64,000 nt of DNA from Rhododendron vialii (GCF_030253575.1 NC_080566.1:32523001-32587000), one strand, 5' to 3'; shown: positions 11,765 through 22,300, counted from the first letter of the stretch. The notes: generated by a model from the sequence alone, not told the origin. Made by a program: numbers and translations.

Positions 11765-11811
11765 GAGCAGAGGGAGCAGACAAAACAAATAGAGAACCCC
11801 CCAAAAAAGAG
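11627..11811 (+). promoter_or_regulatory. Detached copy of the MFS gene promoter and 5' leader
   Basis: AATGCCACGTGG, containing a G-box CACGTG at 11633-11638, is followed by CACCCAATAATTTCCCCCGTTCGGACAAA-like sequence, a pyrimidine tract with CT repeats and a purine-rich stretch. The same order stands upstream of the complete MFS gene: G-box at 26822-26827, then CACCATAATTTTCCCTCGTTCGGACAAA-like sequence from 27081. There, about 240 bases of foldback sequence separate the G-box from the leader; here they are adjacent. No exon 1 follows in this copy, because a foldback element begins near 11818. It is probably a dead duplicate. Confidence 0.7.
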
Positions 11812-11817
11812 CACTGC

Positions 11818-12105
11818 TATCCGCATCGATGGATAGCACACCGAACTGTACCGATGGTCGCGTCGGGTCATTTTTGATTATCAGACAAGTCGATTTGAGC
11901 TGTTCAAAAATTTTTAAAAAAAAACGAGAAGGTCCACACGAGAATCAACGATATTCGATGTGTGTAGGGTGCTTGATCCTAACATCCTATTTTTCATGTA
12001 TATATTTATAACGGTTCGGATTGGCCGTCCGGTGGCCAGAGATAGCCCAGTGCGGCCGTCGGTACAGTTTCAGTATGCTATCCGTCGGTACGGATAGCAC
12101 TACTC
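11818..12105. mobile_element. Foldback MITE
   Basis: CACTGCTATCC on the left and GGATAGCACTACT on the right are inverted, and inner blocks (AACTGTACCGATGG with CCGTCGGTACAGTTT; TCGATTTGAGCTGTTC with GGTTCGGATTGGCC) pair as well. It shares the motif TGTGTAGGGTGCTTGATCC with the foldback element at 13700-14055, so the two may be related. I could not read a target duplication. Confidence 0.65.
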
Positions 12106-12109
12106 TTAT

Positions 12110-12560
12110 GCCCATGGATGTGAATTCCATAAAATAGTGAATTCTACAAAGGGGTGTGAATAGTGCAGACGAGGCATGAATTATTAGATATGAATGGTGC
12201 AAAAAAAAAAAAAAAAGTGTACTGGAGGAGAATTCACACATTTCAATTCTTGGGAGTGAAAATTATTGGTGTGAATTTTTGGGCTAAAATTTTTTGGAGA
12301 TATGAATTCTTGATGTGAATTTTTGAGAGTTTGAATTCTTGGAGGTGTAAATTCTGCAAAAGGACAAATATGTAAAGACACATTTAAAAAGGGTTTGCAT
12401 GAGACAACACTTACAAAAAGGGATTTGCATAGAACCCAAACAAAAAATAGGACCGACTAGGAATTTTCCAAAAAATAAATCTTTTAGGTCAAACAAATTA
12501 TTATTAGGCTAACAAAATTGGACCTCCAAAAAAATTAACATAAGGCGTGAACCCAACATT
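12110..12560. repeat. Degenerate short repeats rich in GTGAATTCTTGG
   Basis: Between about 12240 and 12355 the motif TTCTTGG(A/T)GTGAA-like recurs four or more times at irregular spacing near 28 bases. No protein-like frame is present. Confidence 0.5.
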
Positions 12561-12808
12561 CTCTCCATTTCCGACTTATGTGGAAAGATCGATCAAACCT
12601 AACAAAGTTCAAAATTTTTCATGTTTAATTTGTGTGAATCTTTTCATATCTGAAGAATTATCATCCGGGTGGATCTTTTCAAGTTACAACAACTTCATGT
12701 CAAACGTATTCCGTATCCAATGATATCTATGATCTCTAGAATAACAAGTAGAATTCTTGCTAAATGCGTTTCACTTTGGCTATCACAAAAGATTGTAACC
12801 TGCCTAAC

Positions 12809-12916
12809 TTTTGCAAGAATTTCTTCAACCACAACAATTATTTATGGAACTCTCAATTTGTTTTTTGCAAGAATTTCTTTAACCACAACAATTATTTATG
12901 GAACTCTCAATATAAA
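12809..12916 (+). repeat. Two-unit 54-bp tandem duplication
   Basis: TTTTGCAAGAATTTCTT starts at 12809 and again at 12863, each followed by AACCACAACAATTATTTATG and GGAACTCTCAAT. Only one change is obvious between units. Confidence 0.88.
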
Positions 12917-12987
12917 ACAAATATAAAACAAATGGATGATGGTAGGACAAAGATCCCACAGATTACCTTTTCAGACATTAAGGAAAG

Positions 12988-13378
12988 CAGAAAGTCTACA
13001 CACACATACAATCTGTGCACAGATTGTGCACAGATTTTGTTGTGGGGCCCACCACGGGTCCCACACAAATCATCCGAGCCGTTCATTAAATGTAAAATAT
13101 TTTTTCAAAGGTCCGCGTAAAAAATAATCTCAATCCGATATCTATAGATGCTCGATCCAATCGTATAACTTTCATTATCCGAAAATCTGAATGAAAAGTT
13201 AGATGGTTGGATAAAGCACTTATAGGTATTGGATTGAGCTTATTTTTTACGGGGACCCTTGAAAAAATGTTTTACATTTAATGAACGGCTTGGATGATTT
13301 GTGTGGGACCCGTGGTGGGCCCTACAATAAAATCTGTGCACGATCTGTGCACAGATTGCTGTGTATGTAGCACAGTTC
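12988..13378. mobile_element. Mutator-like MITE, family member 2
   Basis: The element is flanked by the perfect 9-base repeat TAAGGAAAG (12979-12987 and 13379-13387). It starts CAGAAAGTCTACAC, like member 1 (CAGAAAGTCTGCTTGC), and ends GTATGTAGCACAGTTC. The arms pair over most of the 391 bases: ATCTGTGCACAGATTG, GTGTGGGACCCGTGGTGGGCC and TTTACATTTAATGAACGGC occur in opposite orientations. It is non-coding. Confidence 0.87.
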
Positions 13379-13411
13379 TAAGGAAAGAGAGAGAGGTGGA
13401 AGACTTGCTTA

Positions 13412-13690
13412 GGCTCCGTTCTGGGGACCTTTTTAAAAAATAAGTACTTATTTTGTCACTTCTCATTCAAAAATAAGAAGAGTCATTCCAAAAAATTCAA
13501 ATAAAAAGTTCCTTTCACATTTTCAAACTCAAAAATAATGTAAATGAAAAAAAAAATTCAATTTTTTTGCACTGTATTAAAGATCTTAGTGAGATCTATT
13601 AAACAAGATCCATAGTGGTAGGAAAATTATTTGCGTAAACACATAATTTTTGAGCTTGAAGTTGCCTTATACAAAAAATAAGACTGTTAC
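13412..13690. mobile_element. MITE-like foldback with AATAAGTACTTATTTT ends
   Basis: This AT-rich segment begins with GTTCTGGGGACC and AAATAAGTACTTATTTTG and contains internal inverted blocks such as GAGCTTGAAGTTG. Related sequences occur at 37940-38110 and 40290-40520, the latter ending in TTCTGGAACGGGGCC. Family and target site are unresolved. Confidence 0.5.
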
Positions 13691-13699
13691 TATGATAAT

Positions 13700-14055
13700 G
13701 GGCGCCGGCGGAGGGAAATTGTACCGGCTGCCGCGCTAGGCTGTCTCCGGCCACCGGACGACCGATCCGAGCAGTCCAAAAATTCTATAAAAAAAAACCG
13801 AGGGGGCTTTGCGCGGGAATCAACGGCATCCGAGGTGTGTAGGGTGCTTGATCCGAGCACCCCTTTTCCGTGTATATATGATCAAACACCATACACGGAA
13901 AAGGGGTGCTCGATCCCACACCTCGGATGTCATTGATTCTCATGTTGGCCCCCTCGTTTTTTTTTTATAGAATTTTTGGACGGCTCGGATCGGCCGTCCT
14001 GTGGCCGGAGACAGCCCGGCACGGCCGCCGGTACGATTTCCCTCCCCGGCCGGCC
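13700..14055. mobile_element. Long, nearly perfect foldback element
   Basis: The two halves pair almost end to end: GGAGGGAAATTGTACCGG with CCGGTACGATTTCCCTCC, CTGTCTCCGGCCACCGGACG with CGTCCTGTGGCCGGAGACAG, and a central CACGGAAAAGGGGTGCTCG arm. The loop is only about a dozen bases (TGATCAAACACC region, near 13880). It is GC-rich compared with its surroundings. A transcript would form a very long hairpin. No clear target duplication is seen. Confidence 0.82.
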
Positions 14056-14598
14056 GATACCTATATAAATTCTTCCAGAATAAGTACCAATCTTTTTATT
14101 TTTCTGAACAAGCTTTCTTATTACACAAAAAATAAGTTCTTATTGTATTTCTGGAACACAGTCTTAGAGAGAGAGAGAGAGAGGGAGAGAGGGAGAGGGA
14201 GATGGAAGACTTGATTATTGACCTCCAATTATTTTATTGAGGGCATTGACGAACTTTGCTCTAGCCCGAGCTGAGTTCCCTGAGCAGAGGAGGAGAAACT
14301 CTCACCCAAATTCAAGAACAGATCTCAAATTACTCAAGACCAAGACAGCTGAAATCAGGTAATGCCCACGCTCCAGGTCTTTCAGCTCCATCTTAACAAT
14401 GTTTAGGCTTGCAAATTCTGCATCTACTAAGATTAGGTAAAATGCTGTTTGTGGGTTGCCTCTCGGGGAGAGAGAGAGAGCGCGCGCTTATTCATCTTCA
14501 GACTGTGCTAATCTGTTACAGTACATCTCCACTCAGGACCGGCCTTAATATTTGGGTTGTCCAAGTCCGACCCAAAGTTTGATTGTCCACGTACCATT
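14056..14598. other. Gene-free spacer
   Basis: The stretch contains an AG-rich microsatellite near 14166-14200 and a short AG/CG run near 14468. No coding or RNA signal is seen. Confidence 0.55.
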
Positions 14599-14786
14599 TA
14601 GCGGGGGTGAGCAAAAAATCCGTCAAACAATGAATCCAATCCAAACCAATCCAAACCGAAAAGATTTGGTTCGATTTTTTAGTAGTATGATTTGGTCATG
14701 GTTTAAAAAAATTAGAAACCACGTTATATGGTTTGGTTTATGGATTCATGTTCACGGTTATGATTCCAAACCAATCCGACCGTACA

Positions 14787-14827
<41 letters not shown>

Positions 14828-15422
14828 CATTATATATATACAATTTAATTATGATTCACCAAATAAATATGGGAGCCTTAGTCAAATATTTTCCTAATTT
14901 ATTGAGCCAATCTACCACAACATATTTAGTTTTCCTCCCTAGCCCTTATGCTACCTCATTTCAATTCAAAAATAATTTTAGGAATTATCTTTGGCCTTTT
15001 ATTTGATTAAACTATCTTAAGATATTTAGTAATCGGTATTCTTAGTTGGTTCATTTTAGTGACTTGCCAGTATTTTATTTTTGTAGTCTAAAATTTGAGG
15101 CAATTGTTGGTATTTTACTCGTAATCAGTTGGTTGATGTTAGTGTGTTTTGGTAATTTGAATGGAATTGATTGTAACATAAGTTTTCTTGTAATTTTTTT
15201 AGTAATTTTAAGTACTTAAATATTTTTTGAAGATGATATCTTAGTTTAAAGTAAACTGTGGTTTAAAACCGAACTGTGGTTTAATGGTTTGGAATCTTTG
15301 GATTAGTTTGGTTCTATGTTTGTTATGGGTTCATTTGGTTCTCCAAATACATAATCCATATGTATTGGTTTGATTTTTGGTTTACTATAAAATCGAACCA
15401 ATCCGAACCATGCTCATCCCTA
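14599..15422. mobile_element. hAT-like non-autonomous element
   Basis: The left end TAGCGGGGGTGAGCA and the right end TGCTCATCCCTA are inverted, the style of hAT termini (TAGGGRTGAGCA). Subterminal regions carry many AACCAATCC/GGTTTGG motifs in both orientations. The 8-base flanks (GTACCATT and CTATTATC) do not match, so the insertion is old or the ends are shifted. A TA run lies near 14800. Confidence 0.6.
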
Positions 15423-16401
15423 CTATTATCAGCATTATGTCATAAAAAATGAAACGACATACAAGTAAAAAAAAAAAAAATCAATGTTACATTGTGCTTC
15501 AACTTAAATTACATAAAAATAAAATAAAAACAAAATGTAACTCCGTTATATTACTTCATGGTTACCATAATCCTATTAAAAAAAAATTCTCCTTGCATTT
15601 CTTGGAGTAAAATCTTCAATTAAGTTATAGTACCTTTGGCTTATCCATGTACTCATTTTTAATTGAGATCATAGCCAATCCATTAAATCTCTCTGTGACA
15701 TGTAATCCAAAGATAAATTTTTATGTGACTTCAACTAAGAAAAACTATTCTCCGCTAAAATAATTGTTTTTAGAAATTCCTTTTAGCAAAATAAGCCTAC
15801 TATATAAGGTTAAAATTAAGTGAATACTGATATTTACCAATATAAACTGTTTAACGTCTATATCAATTATTAATTATAATCAAAAGGAATATGAAAGTAA
15901 AATAGTTTGACCAAAACAAAGTATATTACAACAAATTTTATTTACCAAATAAATCCTTTAACTTTTAATGGTAGAAGTCATATGAAAAAATAAAACGAAA
16001 AGAAGTAATAGTAGGAAGCTTAAGCAAATAAATAAATAAATAAGGGGATGTTCTCTGGAGAGACAAATAAGAAGGGGCTCTAATTTCGTTTCACCAAAAA
16101 AAAGAGAAAAAGAAGAAGGGGCTCTCTCTCCCTTGGGCTTATAAAAAATGAAAAAGGGGGACTGCCATACGTCGTGACTCGAACCTGCGCGAGTTCCATG
16201 GAACAATCAACATTTCCATTGGCCAAAGAACCTAACAATAATTGTAGTGGTAACTTAAATTTTTATTACATACTTGATGTTTTCCATCTAAATGGTTTGT
16301 TGGCTTCTTTTCTTGCAAATGACAACCAGAGATCGTGTTTTCATAGACAGATAAATATTTTAACATGCAAAAGCAACAGCAGGTGAAAGGAGTTCATTCA
16401 A
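15423..16401. other. AT-rich upstream region of the DUF247 gene
   Basis: No protein-like frame is seen. A perfect palindrome GTTCCATGGAAC lies at 16193-16204. The start region of the DUF247 gene follows at 16402; I could not assign a TATA box with confidence. Confidence 0.5.
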
Positions 16402-17117
16402 ATGTACAACTTTGAACATGGATCAACTAGAGGAGCTGATGAAGGAAGCAGCAGCAGCTATGCACCTGCTGCAATTACCACGGACCACACGTTGGAAGTT
16501 GTGACTGATGGTAGCATGGAACCTGAAAGAACTAAGCTATCTGAACGTCGAATAGAAAAAGTTCCATTGACAATGCGACAAGATGAAAAGACTAAGGGAT
16601 ACTTTGATCCTAAGGTGGTTTCAATCGGTCCATACCATCATGGAAAGGAAGAGCTCCAGATTGCAGAGAGGATCAAGCCTATTGTAGTGCAATTGTATAT
16701 TAGGCGTAGCGGAAGGGAAATGGATGAATTTCGTAGGAATATTCGCGAGATAGTTGACGTTGCTAGAAGCTACTACCTTGAAGGATCAACAGAGAAATAT
16801 TCCGACGAGGAATTTGTTGAGATTATGCTCCTCGACGGTTTGTTTGTTTTAGCTTTTTTTGAGAGTTATAATCCAAGTTACTGGGATCAAACAATTGGAA
16901 AGGAACTACAGAAATGCTTGGGCAATCATGCTTTATTCTTTCTGGGAGCTGATATATCCGAATTGATTGAGAATCAACTTCCATTTCAAGTTCTCGAGTT
17001 GTTGATGAGCTTAATGTCCAAAGACAACAATTTCGCTGAACTATTGGACAAAAACTGGGAGAATTTGGAGTCCAACGTGTCAAATCAACAAGATAAGAAT
17101 GAACTCAAAAGGAAATT
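16402..17117 (+). pseudogene. DUF247 protein gene, 5' part, interrupted by copia insertion
   Basis: The open frame encodes the N-terminal half of a DUF247 (UPF0481) plant protein, a family usually encoded by single-exon genes and of largely unknown biochemical role. Family marks are visible: IEKVPLTMRQ and VSIGPYHHGKEEL (residues 51-85), MLLDGLFVLAFFE (142-154) and ELIENQLPFQVLELL (187-201). The frame is intact to codon 238; the copia element splits the next codon after its second base. The other half resumes in frame at 23012. Without the element and one target copy, the gene would be a single frame of 470 residues, a normal family length, so the break is recent. The first ATG is taken as the start; the next in-frame ATG is 38 codons further in, still upstream of the conserved region. 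Confidence 0.92.
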
Positions 17118-17823
17118 TGTTGGAGTTTTTCAAAATAAAAGGTTGCGGGAGGTTATTCGTGAAAAGGTGCGACACCTTTTCACATGGGGTATGACTTTAC
17201 GTGAATAGTTATTACACCTATTAACTTAGGGTGTGACTATTAGAATGGGGTGTGATTGTTAGGAAGGGATGTGATACATAGAGGTGCCTCCATGAGGCAT
17301 GACTCTTCCTAATTAATTATTTGCATGAAAGGGTGCCTACTAAAAGGCATGATCCTTTCTCATAATTAATTGTCTCCAAAAGACATACCCTTTCTAATGT
17401 GTGTTTACAAAAGACACAACCTTTCACGTAAGGGTGCCTATAAGTCTATAAATAGGCCATTGGTTAATTCATTTGACACACCAATAAAATATCCAGAAAC
17501 TCTCCTGCTTCTCTGTCTCGTTGTTTTCTATACTGTTATTCCGTTATTCTGCAGAAACGGAATTAACAGTACTTGGTTCAATTGATTCTCATAGGCTCGG
17601 TATTCTGTCTGTCCTTCGTTTGTGCGGACGCAGGCAGAAGATCATTGATCGGGCTTCGTTTTATCCTCAGAACAGATTCGCTGTAACCCGGTGCACACCA
17701 ATTGGTGGGGGCGAATACTGTTTTCGGAAAGCGACGACGTAACGTGACTCGAAGCGGTTTCCATCAGTTTGTTCAAGTTTCAGAAGGCTCCAGATTTTGA
17801 AGGTTCCAATTTTTGCACTAACA
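17118..17823 (+). repeat. 5' LTR of the copia element
   Basis: It starts TGTTGGAG and ends CACTAACA. A TATAAATA box lies at 17447-17454 and an AATAAA signal at 17483-17488. Upstream of the TATA box are repeated motifs (AGGGTGCCTA, AGGCATGA-like and TAATTAATT blocks, each twice or more), which could be transcriptional control elements. The last 27 bases contain an in-frame ATG (17797), which I do not use as the protein start. Confidence 0.97.
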
Positions 17824-17844
17824 ATCGAAAACAGTAATCCTACC

Positions 17845-20800
17845 ATGGCTTCAAAATCGTTGCGAGCGTTGACACAAGATTTCGTGAAATTGGACAAGTT
17901 TGATGGCGGTAACTTCAGGCGTTGGCAAAAGAAGTTGCATTTTTTGCTTACGACTCTCAAAGTCGTGTATGTTCTCACCAACCCCTTTCCGGAGGAGAAT
18001 GAAGATGAAACATTGGAGGAGGCTCGTGTGAGGAAGAAGTTTGAAAGTGATGACTACATTTGCAAGGGTCATATTCTGAATGCACTTTCGGATGCTTTGT
18101 TCGATGTGTATTCGGATACGGAGACTGCAAAGGAGATGTGGGATTCCTTGGAAGGGAGGTATTTGACTGAAGATGCAACAAGTAAGAAATTTCTGGTCAG
18201 TCAATTTATGAACTACAAAATGATTGATAACAAGTCTGTGATTGATCAGTTGCATGAAATTCAGCATATCTTAAATCAGTTTAAGGTTAAGAACATGAAC
18301 ATGGATGAATCGATCATAGTGTCGTCTGTGATTGATAAACTTCCTCCCTCCTGGAAAGAGTATAAGAAAACTCTTAAACACAAAACTGAAGATCTTACGC
18401 TGGAACAATTGGCTGTCCATCTTCGGGTGGAGGAAGAGTCAAAGCGTCAAGAAAAGGAGGAACTTGGAGATAATATCTCCAAGATCCATGTGGTTGAGGG
18501 AGGAAAGAGTACCAACAAGGGTAAAGGTAAACAGAAGCAGAAAGCCCGAAAGGGCGATGACCGTGGTGATGAACCAAAAGGGAAAAAACCAAAAGTTGTA
18601 TGTTGGCGTTGCGGTCAGCCAGGGCACTTCAAGAAGGACTGCAAGTCCAACAAGAAGAATGATCCAGGGGCATCGAGTTCAAAGAATAACTTTGTGGCTG
18701 TAATATCCGAGATTAATGTTCTCGAGGATGCTGATAACTGGTGGATCGACTCAGGGGCTACAAAGCATGTGTGCAATGATAAGAGGTTCTTCACCGACTA
18801 TGAATCGGTTGAAGATGGTACAATTCTTTACATGGGTAATTCATCAACTGTTCTTATCAAAGGCAAAGGAAAAGTGGACTTAGAGTTCACTTCTGGGAAG
18901 ATTCTGACTCTGACTGATGTTTACTATGTACCAGAAGTTAGGAAAAACCTTGTATCTGGAAGCCTGCTTAATAAGCATGGTTTCAAGTTAGTGTTTGAGT
19001 CAGGCAAATTTGTTCTGTCTAAGAGTGGTACTTTTGTTGGGAAAGGCTATTTGTATGAGGGCATGTTCAAGCTTAACATTAATAACACAGTTGCTATTTC
19101 TGCTTACTTGATTGACTCTCTTTCTTTATGGCATAATCGGTTGGGGCATGTTAATACTAGGAAAATGGATACTATGGTTAAATTAGATTTGATACCTAAA
19201 TATGATGTTGATATGGTTGATAAATGCAAAGTGTGTTCACTTACTAAAATAACCAGAGTTCCATTTCCTAAAATTGAAAGAACAACTACTCTGTTAGAAC
19301 TTGTTCATAGTGATGTGTGTGACATGCATAGCACTCCAACTAGAGGAGGTAAGGAATATTTTGTAACTTTCATAGATGACTATTCCAAATATTGCTATGT
19401 GTATCTATTGCATTCAAAAGATGAAGTTCTTGAGAAGTTTATTGCTTTCAAAACCGAAGTTGAAAATCAATGTGGAACAAAGATAAAACGTTTAAGGTCT
19501 GATAGGGGTGGTGAATACCATTTTCTCGATTACTGTGAATCAGTTGGGATCATTCATGAGAAAACTGCACCATATACTCCACAGCAAAATGGAGTCGCTG
19601 AAAGAAAGAATCGGACTTTGACTGAGATGGTTAATGCTATGCTTAGTAATTCAGGATTAAGTAGTGGTATGTGGGGCGAAGCCATACTTACTGCTGCTTA
19701 TATTTTGAATAGGGTGCCTCTCAAAAAGTCTAGTATAACTCCTTATGAGTTATGGAAAAGAAAGAAACCGAACCTAAGTTATTTCAAAACTTGGGGATGT
19801 AGAGCAATCATTAGATTGCCGAAACCCAAAAGGAAGAAGTTGGGTGAAAAAGGAATTGAATGCATATTCATTGGTTATGCTTTACTTAGTAAAGCATATC
19901 GGTTTCTGGTTTCTGAGCCAAATGATTCAGTTGGAGTAAACACCATTATTGAATCACGTGATGCAGTATTTTATGAGAATAGGTTCGTATCTATTCCAAA
20001 GGTGCCTAATCAAGAGAATGAGCCAGACTCTCTGGAGTCTGACATAGAGGCGGAACCTACGGAACATGACGGACTTAGGAGAAGCAAAAGGGCTCGAGTT
20101 GCTAAGTCATTTGGTCCTGACTTCATAGTTTATCTAGTTGAAGGAACTAGAGAGATTGCAGATAATCATTTCATGATTTCGCTTCATGTGGAATCGGATC
20201 CCTTGACCATCGGGGAGGCTATGAAATCACAAGATTATGCTTTCTGGAAAGAAGCAATCCAGGATGAAATGGATTCTATTATGGGTAATAATACCTGGGT
20301 TCTTGCTGATTTGCCTCCGGGTTCCAAAGCCATTGGCTGCAAATGGATTTTCAAGAAGAAAATGAGGGTCGATGGTACAATCGACAAGTTCAAGGCACGG
20401 TTGGTTGCCAAGGGCTTTACGCAAAAAGAAGGTATTGATTATTTCGATACTTATGCTCCGGTGGCAAGGATCTCTACAATTAGAGTACTAATTGCGTTGA
20501 CTTCCATTTATAAACTTGAGATTCACCAAATGGATGTTAAGACTGCATTCCTAAATGGTGAGTTGGATGAAGAGATTTATATGGAGCAACCGGAGGGTTT
20601 TGTTGTGCAAGGTCAAGAACACAAAGTATGCAAACTTGTTAAGTCTCTTTACGGACTTAAACAAGCACCTAAACAGTGGCATGAAAAGTTTGATAAGGTG
20701 ATTGTATCAAACGGGTTTAGGATACACCAGTCTGATAAATGTGTATATAGTAAATTTAGTGGTAATCAAGGTGTAATCATATGTTTGTACGTGGATGATA

Positions 20801-21741
20801 TGCTTATCTTTGGGACTGATCTAGAAAGCATTCAAAGTACAAAGGATATCCTTTCATCTAGTTTTAGTATGAAGGATATGGGTGTTGCTGATGTAATTCT
20901 GGGAATCAGAATTAAGAGACAAAAAGGAAATTTAATCCTTAATCAGTCTCATTACATTGAGAAAGTTTTAAAGAAGTTTAATCACTTTGATTGCACGCCG
21001 ATTTCTACACCATTTGATCCACATGTTAAGTTGTATCCTAATACTGGTAGAGCAATTTCACAACTAGAATATTCTAGAGTGATAGGAAGCTTGATGTATG
21101 CCATGACTTGCATGAGACCAGATATTGCATACGCAGTGGGGAAACTAAGTAGGTACACACATAATCCGAGCGATGTCCATTGGCACGCAGTTAATCGGGT
21201 ATTGAGGTATCTAAAGAAAACTATAGACTATGGGATAGTTTATAGTGGTTATCCTTCGGTTCTAGAAGGATATTCTGATGCTAGTTGGATAGCCGAGAAT
21301 GAAGATCACTTGTCAACAAGTGGATGGGTCTTCACACTTGGTGGAGGAGCAGTTTCTTGGGGATCTAAGAAACAAAGTCTCATTACAGACTCAACTATGG
21401 CAGCTGAGTTTGTAGCACTAGCAGCAGGGAGCAAAGAGGCAGAGTGGCTAAGAAGTATGTTGTGGGAGATACCCATGTGGCCAAAACCTATGCCACCTAT
21501 ATCTTTGCATTGTGATAGTCAGTCGACTCTATCACGGGCTTATAGCCAGGTGTATAATGGAAAGTCCAGGCATATAGGACTTCGACATAGCTATGTGAGG
21601 AACTTGATTACAGATGGGGTGATAACCATTGATTATGTAAAATCAAGTCAAAACTTGGCTGATCCTTTAACAAAAGGTCTTGCAAGGGATTTGATGTGGA
21701 GAACATCACAGGGGATGGGACTCAAGCCCATTGAAATCTAA
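17845..21741 (+). CDS. Copia gag-pol polyprotein
   Basis: The uninterrupted frame of 1298 residues starts at the first ATG after the LTR. Domains in order: gag (about 1-240, KFDGGNFRRWQKK motif); a CCHC zinc knuckle CWRCGQPGHFKKDC (253-266); aspartic protease WIDSGATKH with the catalytic Asp at about 302; integrase with the HHCC zinc site beginning at His 430 (LWHNRLGHV) and DDE residues at about Asp 490, Asp 553 and Glu 586; reverse transcriptase with YVDD at 982-985; and RNase H from about 1143 (GYSDASWI, with its first catalytic Asp at 1145). Integrase before reverse transcriptase is the Ty1/copia order. The Asp553-Glu586 spacing is three residues shorter than the usual D-x35-E. The frame is single, so gag:pol ratio would have to be set by another route than frameshifting. 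All catalytic residues that I looked for are present. Confidence 0.96.
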   Translation: MASKSLRALTQDFVKLDKFDGGNFRRWQKKLHFLLTTLKVVYVLTNPFPEENEDETLEEARVRKKFESDDYICKGHILNALSDALFDVYSDTETAKEMWDSLEGRYLTEDATSKKFLVSQFMNYKMIDNKSVIDQLHEIQHILNQFKVKNMNMDESIIVSSVIDKLPPSWKEYKKTLKHKTEDLTLEQLAVHLRVEEESKRQEKEELGDNISKIHVVEGGKSTNKGKGKQKQKARKGDDRGDEPKGKKPKVVCWRCGQPGHFKKDCKSNKKNDPGASSSKNNFVAVISEINVLEDADNWWIDSGATKHVCNDKRFFTDYESVEDGTILYMGNSSTVLIKGKGKVDLEFTSGKILTLTDVYYVPEVRKNLVSGSLLNKHGFKLVFESGKFVLSKSGTFVGKGYLYEGMFKLNINNTVAISAYLIDSLSLWHNRLGHVNTRKMDTMVKLDLIPKYDVDMVDKCKVCSLTKITRVPFPKIERTTTLLELVHSDVCDMHSTPTRGGKEYFVTFIDDYSKYCYVYLLHSKDEVLEKFIAFKTEVENQCGTKIKRLRSDRGGEYHFLDYCESVGIIHEKTAPYTPQQNGVAERKNRTLTEMVNAMLSNSGLSSGMWGEAILTAAYILNRVPLKKSSITPYELWKRKKPNLSYFKTWGCRAIIRLPKPKRKKLGEKGIECIFIGYALLSKAYRFLVSEPNDSVGVNTIIESRDAVFYENRFVSIPKVPNQENEPDSLESDIEAEPTEHDGLRRSKRARVAKSFGPDFIVYLVEGTREIADNHFMISLHVESDPLTIGEAMKSQDYAFWKEAIQDEMDSIMGNNTWVLADLPPGSKAIGCKWIFKKKMRVDGTIDKFKARLVAKGFTQKEGIDYFDTYAPVARISTIRVLIALTSIYKLEIHQMDVKTAFLNGELDEEIYMEQPEGFVVQGQEHKVCKLVKSLYGLKQAPKQWHEKFDKVIVSNGFRIHQSDKCVYSKFSGNQGVIICLYVDDMLIFGTDLESIQSTKDILSSSFSMKDMGVADVILGIRIKRQKGNLILNQSHYIEKVLKKFNHFDCTPISTPFDPHVKLYPNTGRAISQLEYSRVIGSLMYAMTCMRPDIAYAVGKLSRYTHNPSDVHWHAVNRVLRYLKKTIDYGIVYSGYPSVLEGYSDASWIAENEDHLSTSGWVFTLGGGAVSWGSKKQSLITDSTMAAEFVALAAGSKEAEWLRSMLWEIPMWPKPMPPISLHCDSQSTLSRAYSQVYNGKSRHIGLRHSYVRNLITDGVITIDYVKSSQNLADPLTKGLARDLMWRTSQGMGLKPIEI

Positions 21742-22300
21742 TCACTCTTGGTGGAAACTCGACTCAACGCTTGAATAACTTCAAGTCTTGGGTTCAATGA
21801 GCAAAGTACACCATAAGTTGTGGTTGCAAGCATTTTCCGATTTTATCCATCCCATGGTAAATGCTTGGTACCTGTAATGTAAACATGGAGGTTAAGCTAC
21901 TTAGCTTTTAATAGACTTCTAACGGTTTGTTAGGTTTCAAGTGCTGTAGTTACAGGGGCACTTTCAAAGTCTACCTATATGAGTGTGAAGGTGGTGCCGC
22001 CTTCTATGGGTTCAAGGGCTAGGACTCTAGAGCGCTCATGAAATTCAGGATAAAGACACACGGCCAAACCACGTGTCGGCAAATTTGAATACCTGAGTCA
22101 GGCAAGATGCGTGCGTGAGACATGTCCGGTTAGTCATTTAAGGATCGCTAGTTCAAAGACAAGTCTACTATGCTTTCCGACTAACTTTGATGTGTTTTCA
22201 CTAGGTGGTTGGTTCAAGTCGTGAGACACCTTCATTGATGCACAAGTCTTTTCAAAAGAACCAAGAAAACTTTTTCTCTATTTCGAAAATGGTGGGGGAT
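21742..22300 (+). other. Copia internal 3' untranslated region
   Basis: This 559-base spacer between the stop codon and the 3' LTR shows no envelope-like frame. It ends in the polypurine tract at about 22285-22300. Confidence 0.8.

Noticed and set aside
17370..17742. Short open frames in the LTRs, repeated at 22553-22925
   Set aside because: They are chance frames in LTR sequence and contain the TATA box and polyadenylation signal.
17797..17844. Earlier in-frame ATG for the copia polyprotein
   Set aside because: It lies inside the 5' LTR. The first ATG after the LTR (17845) gives the usual gag start.
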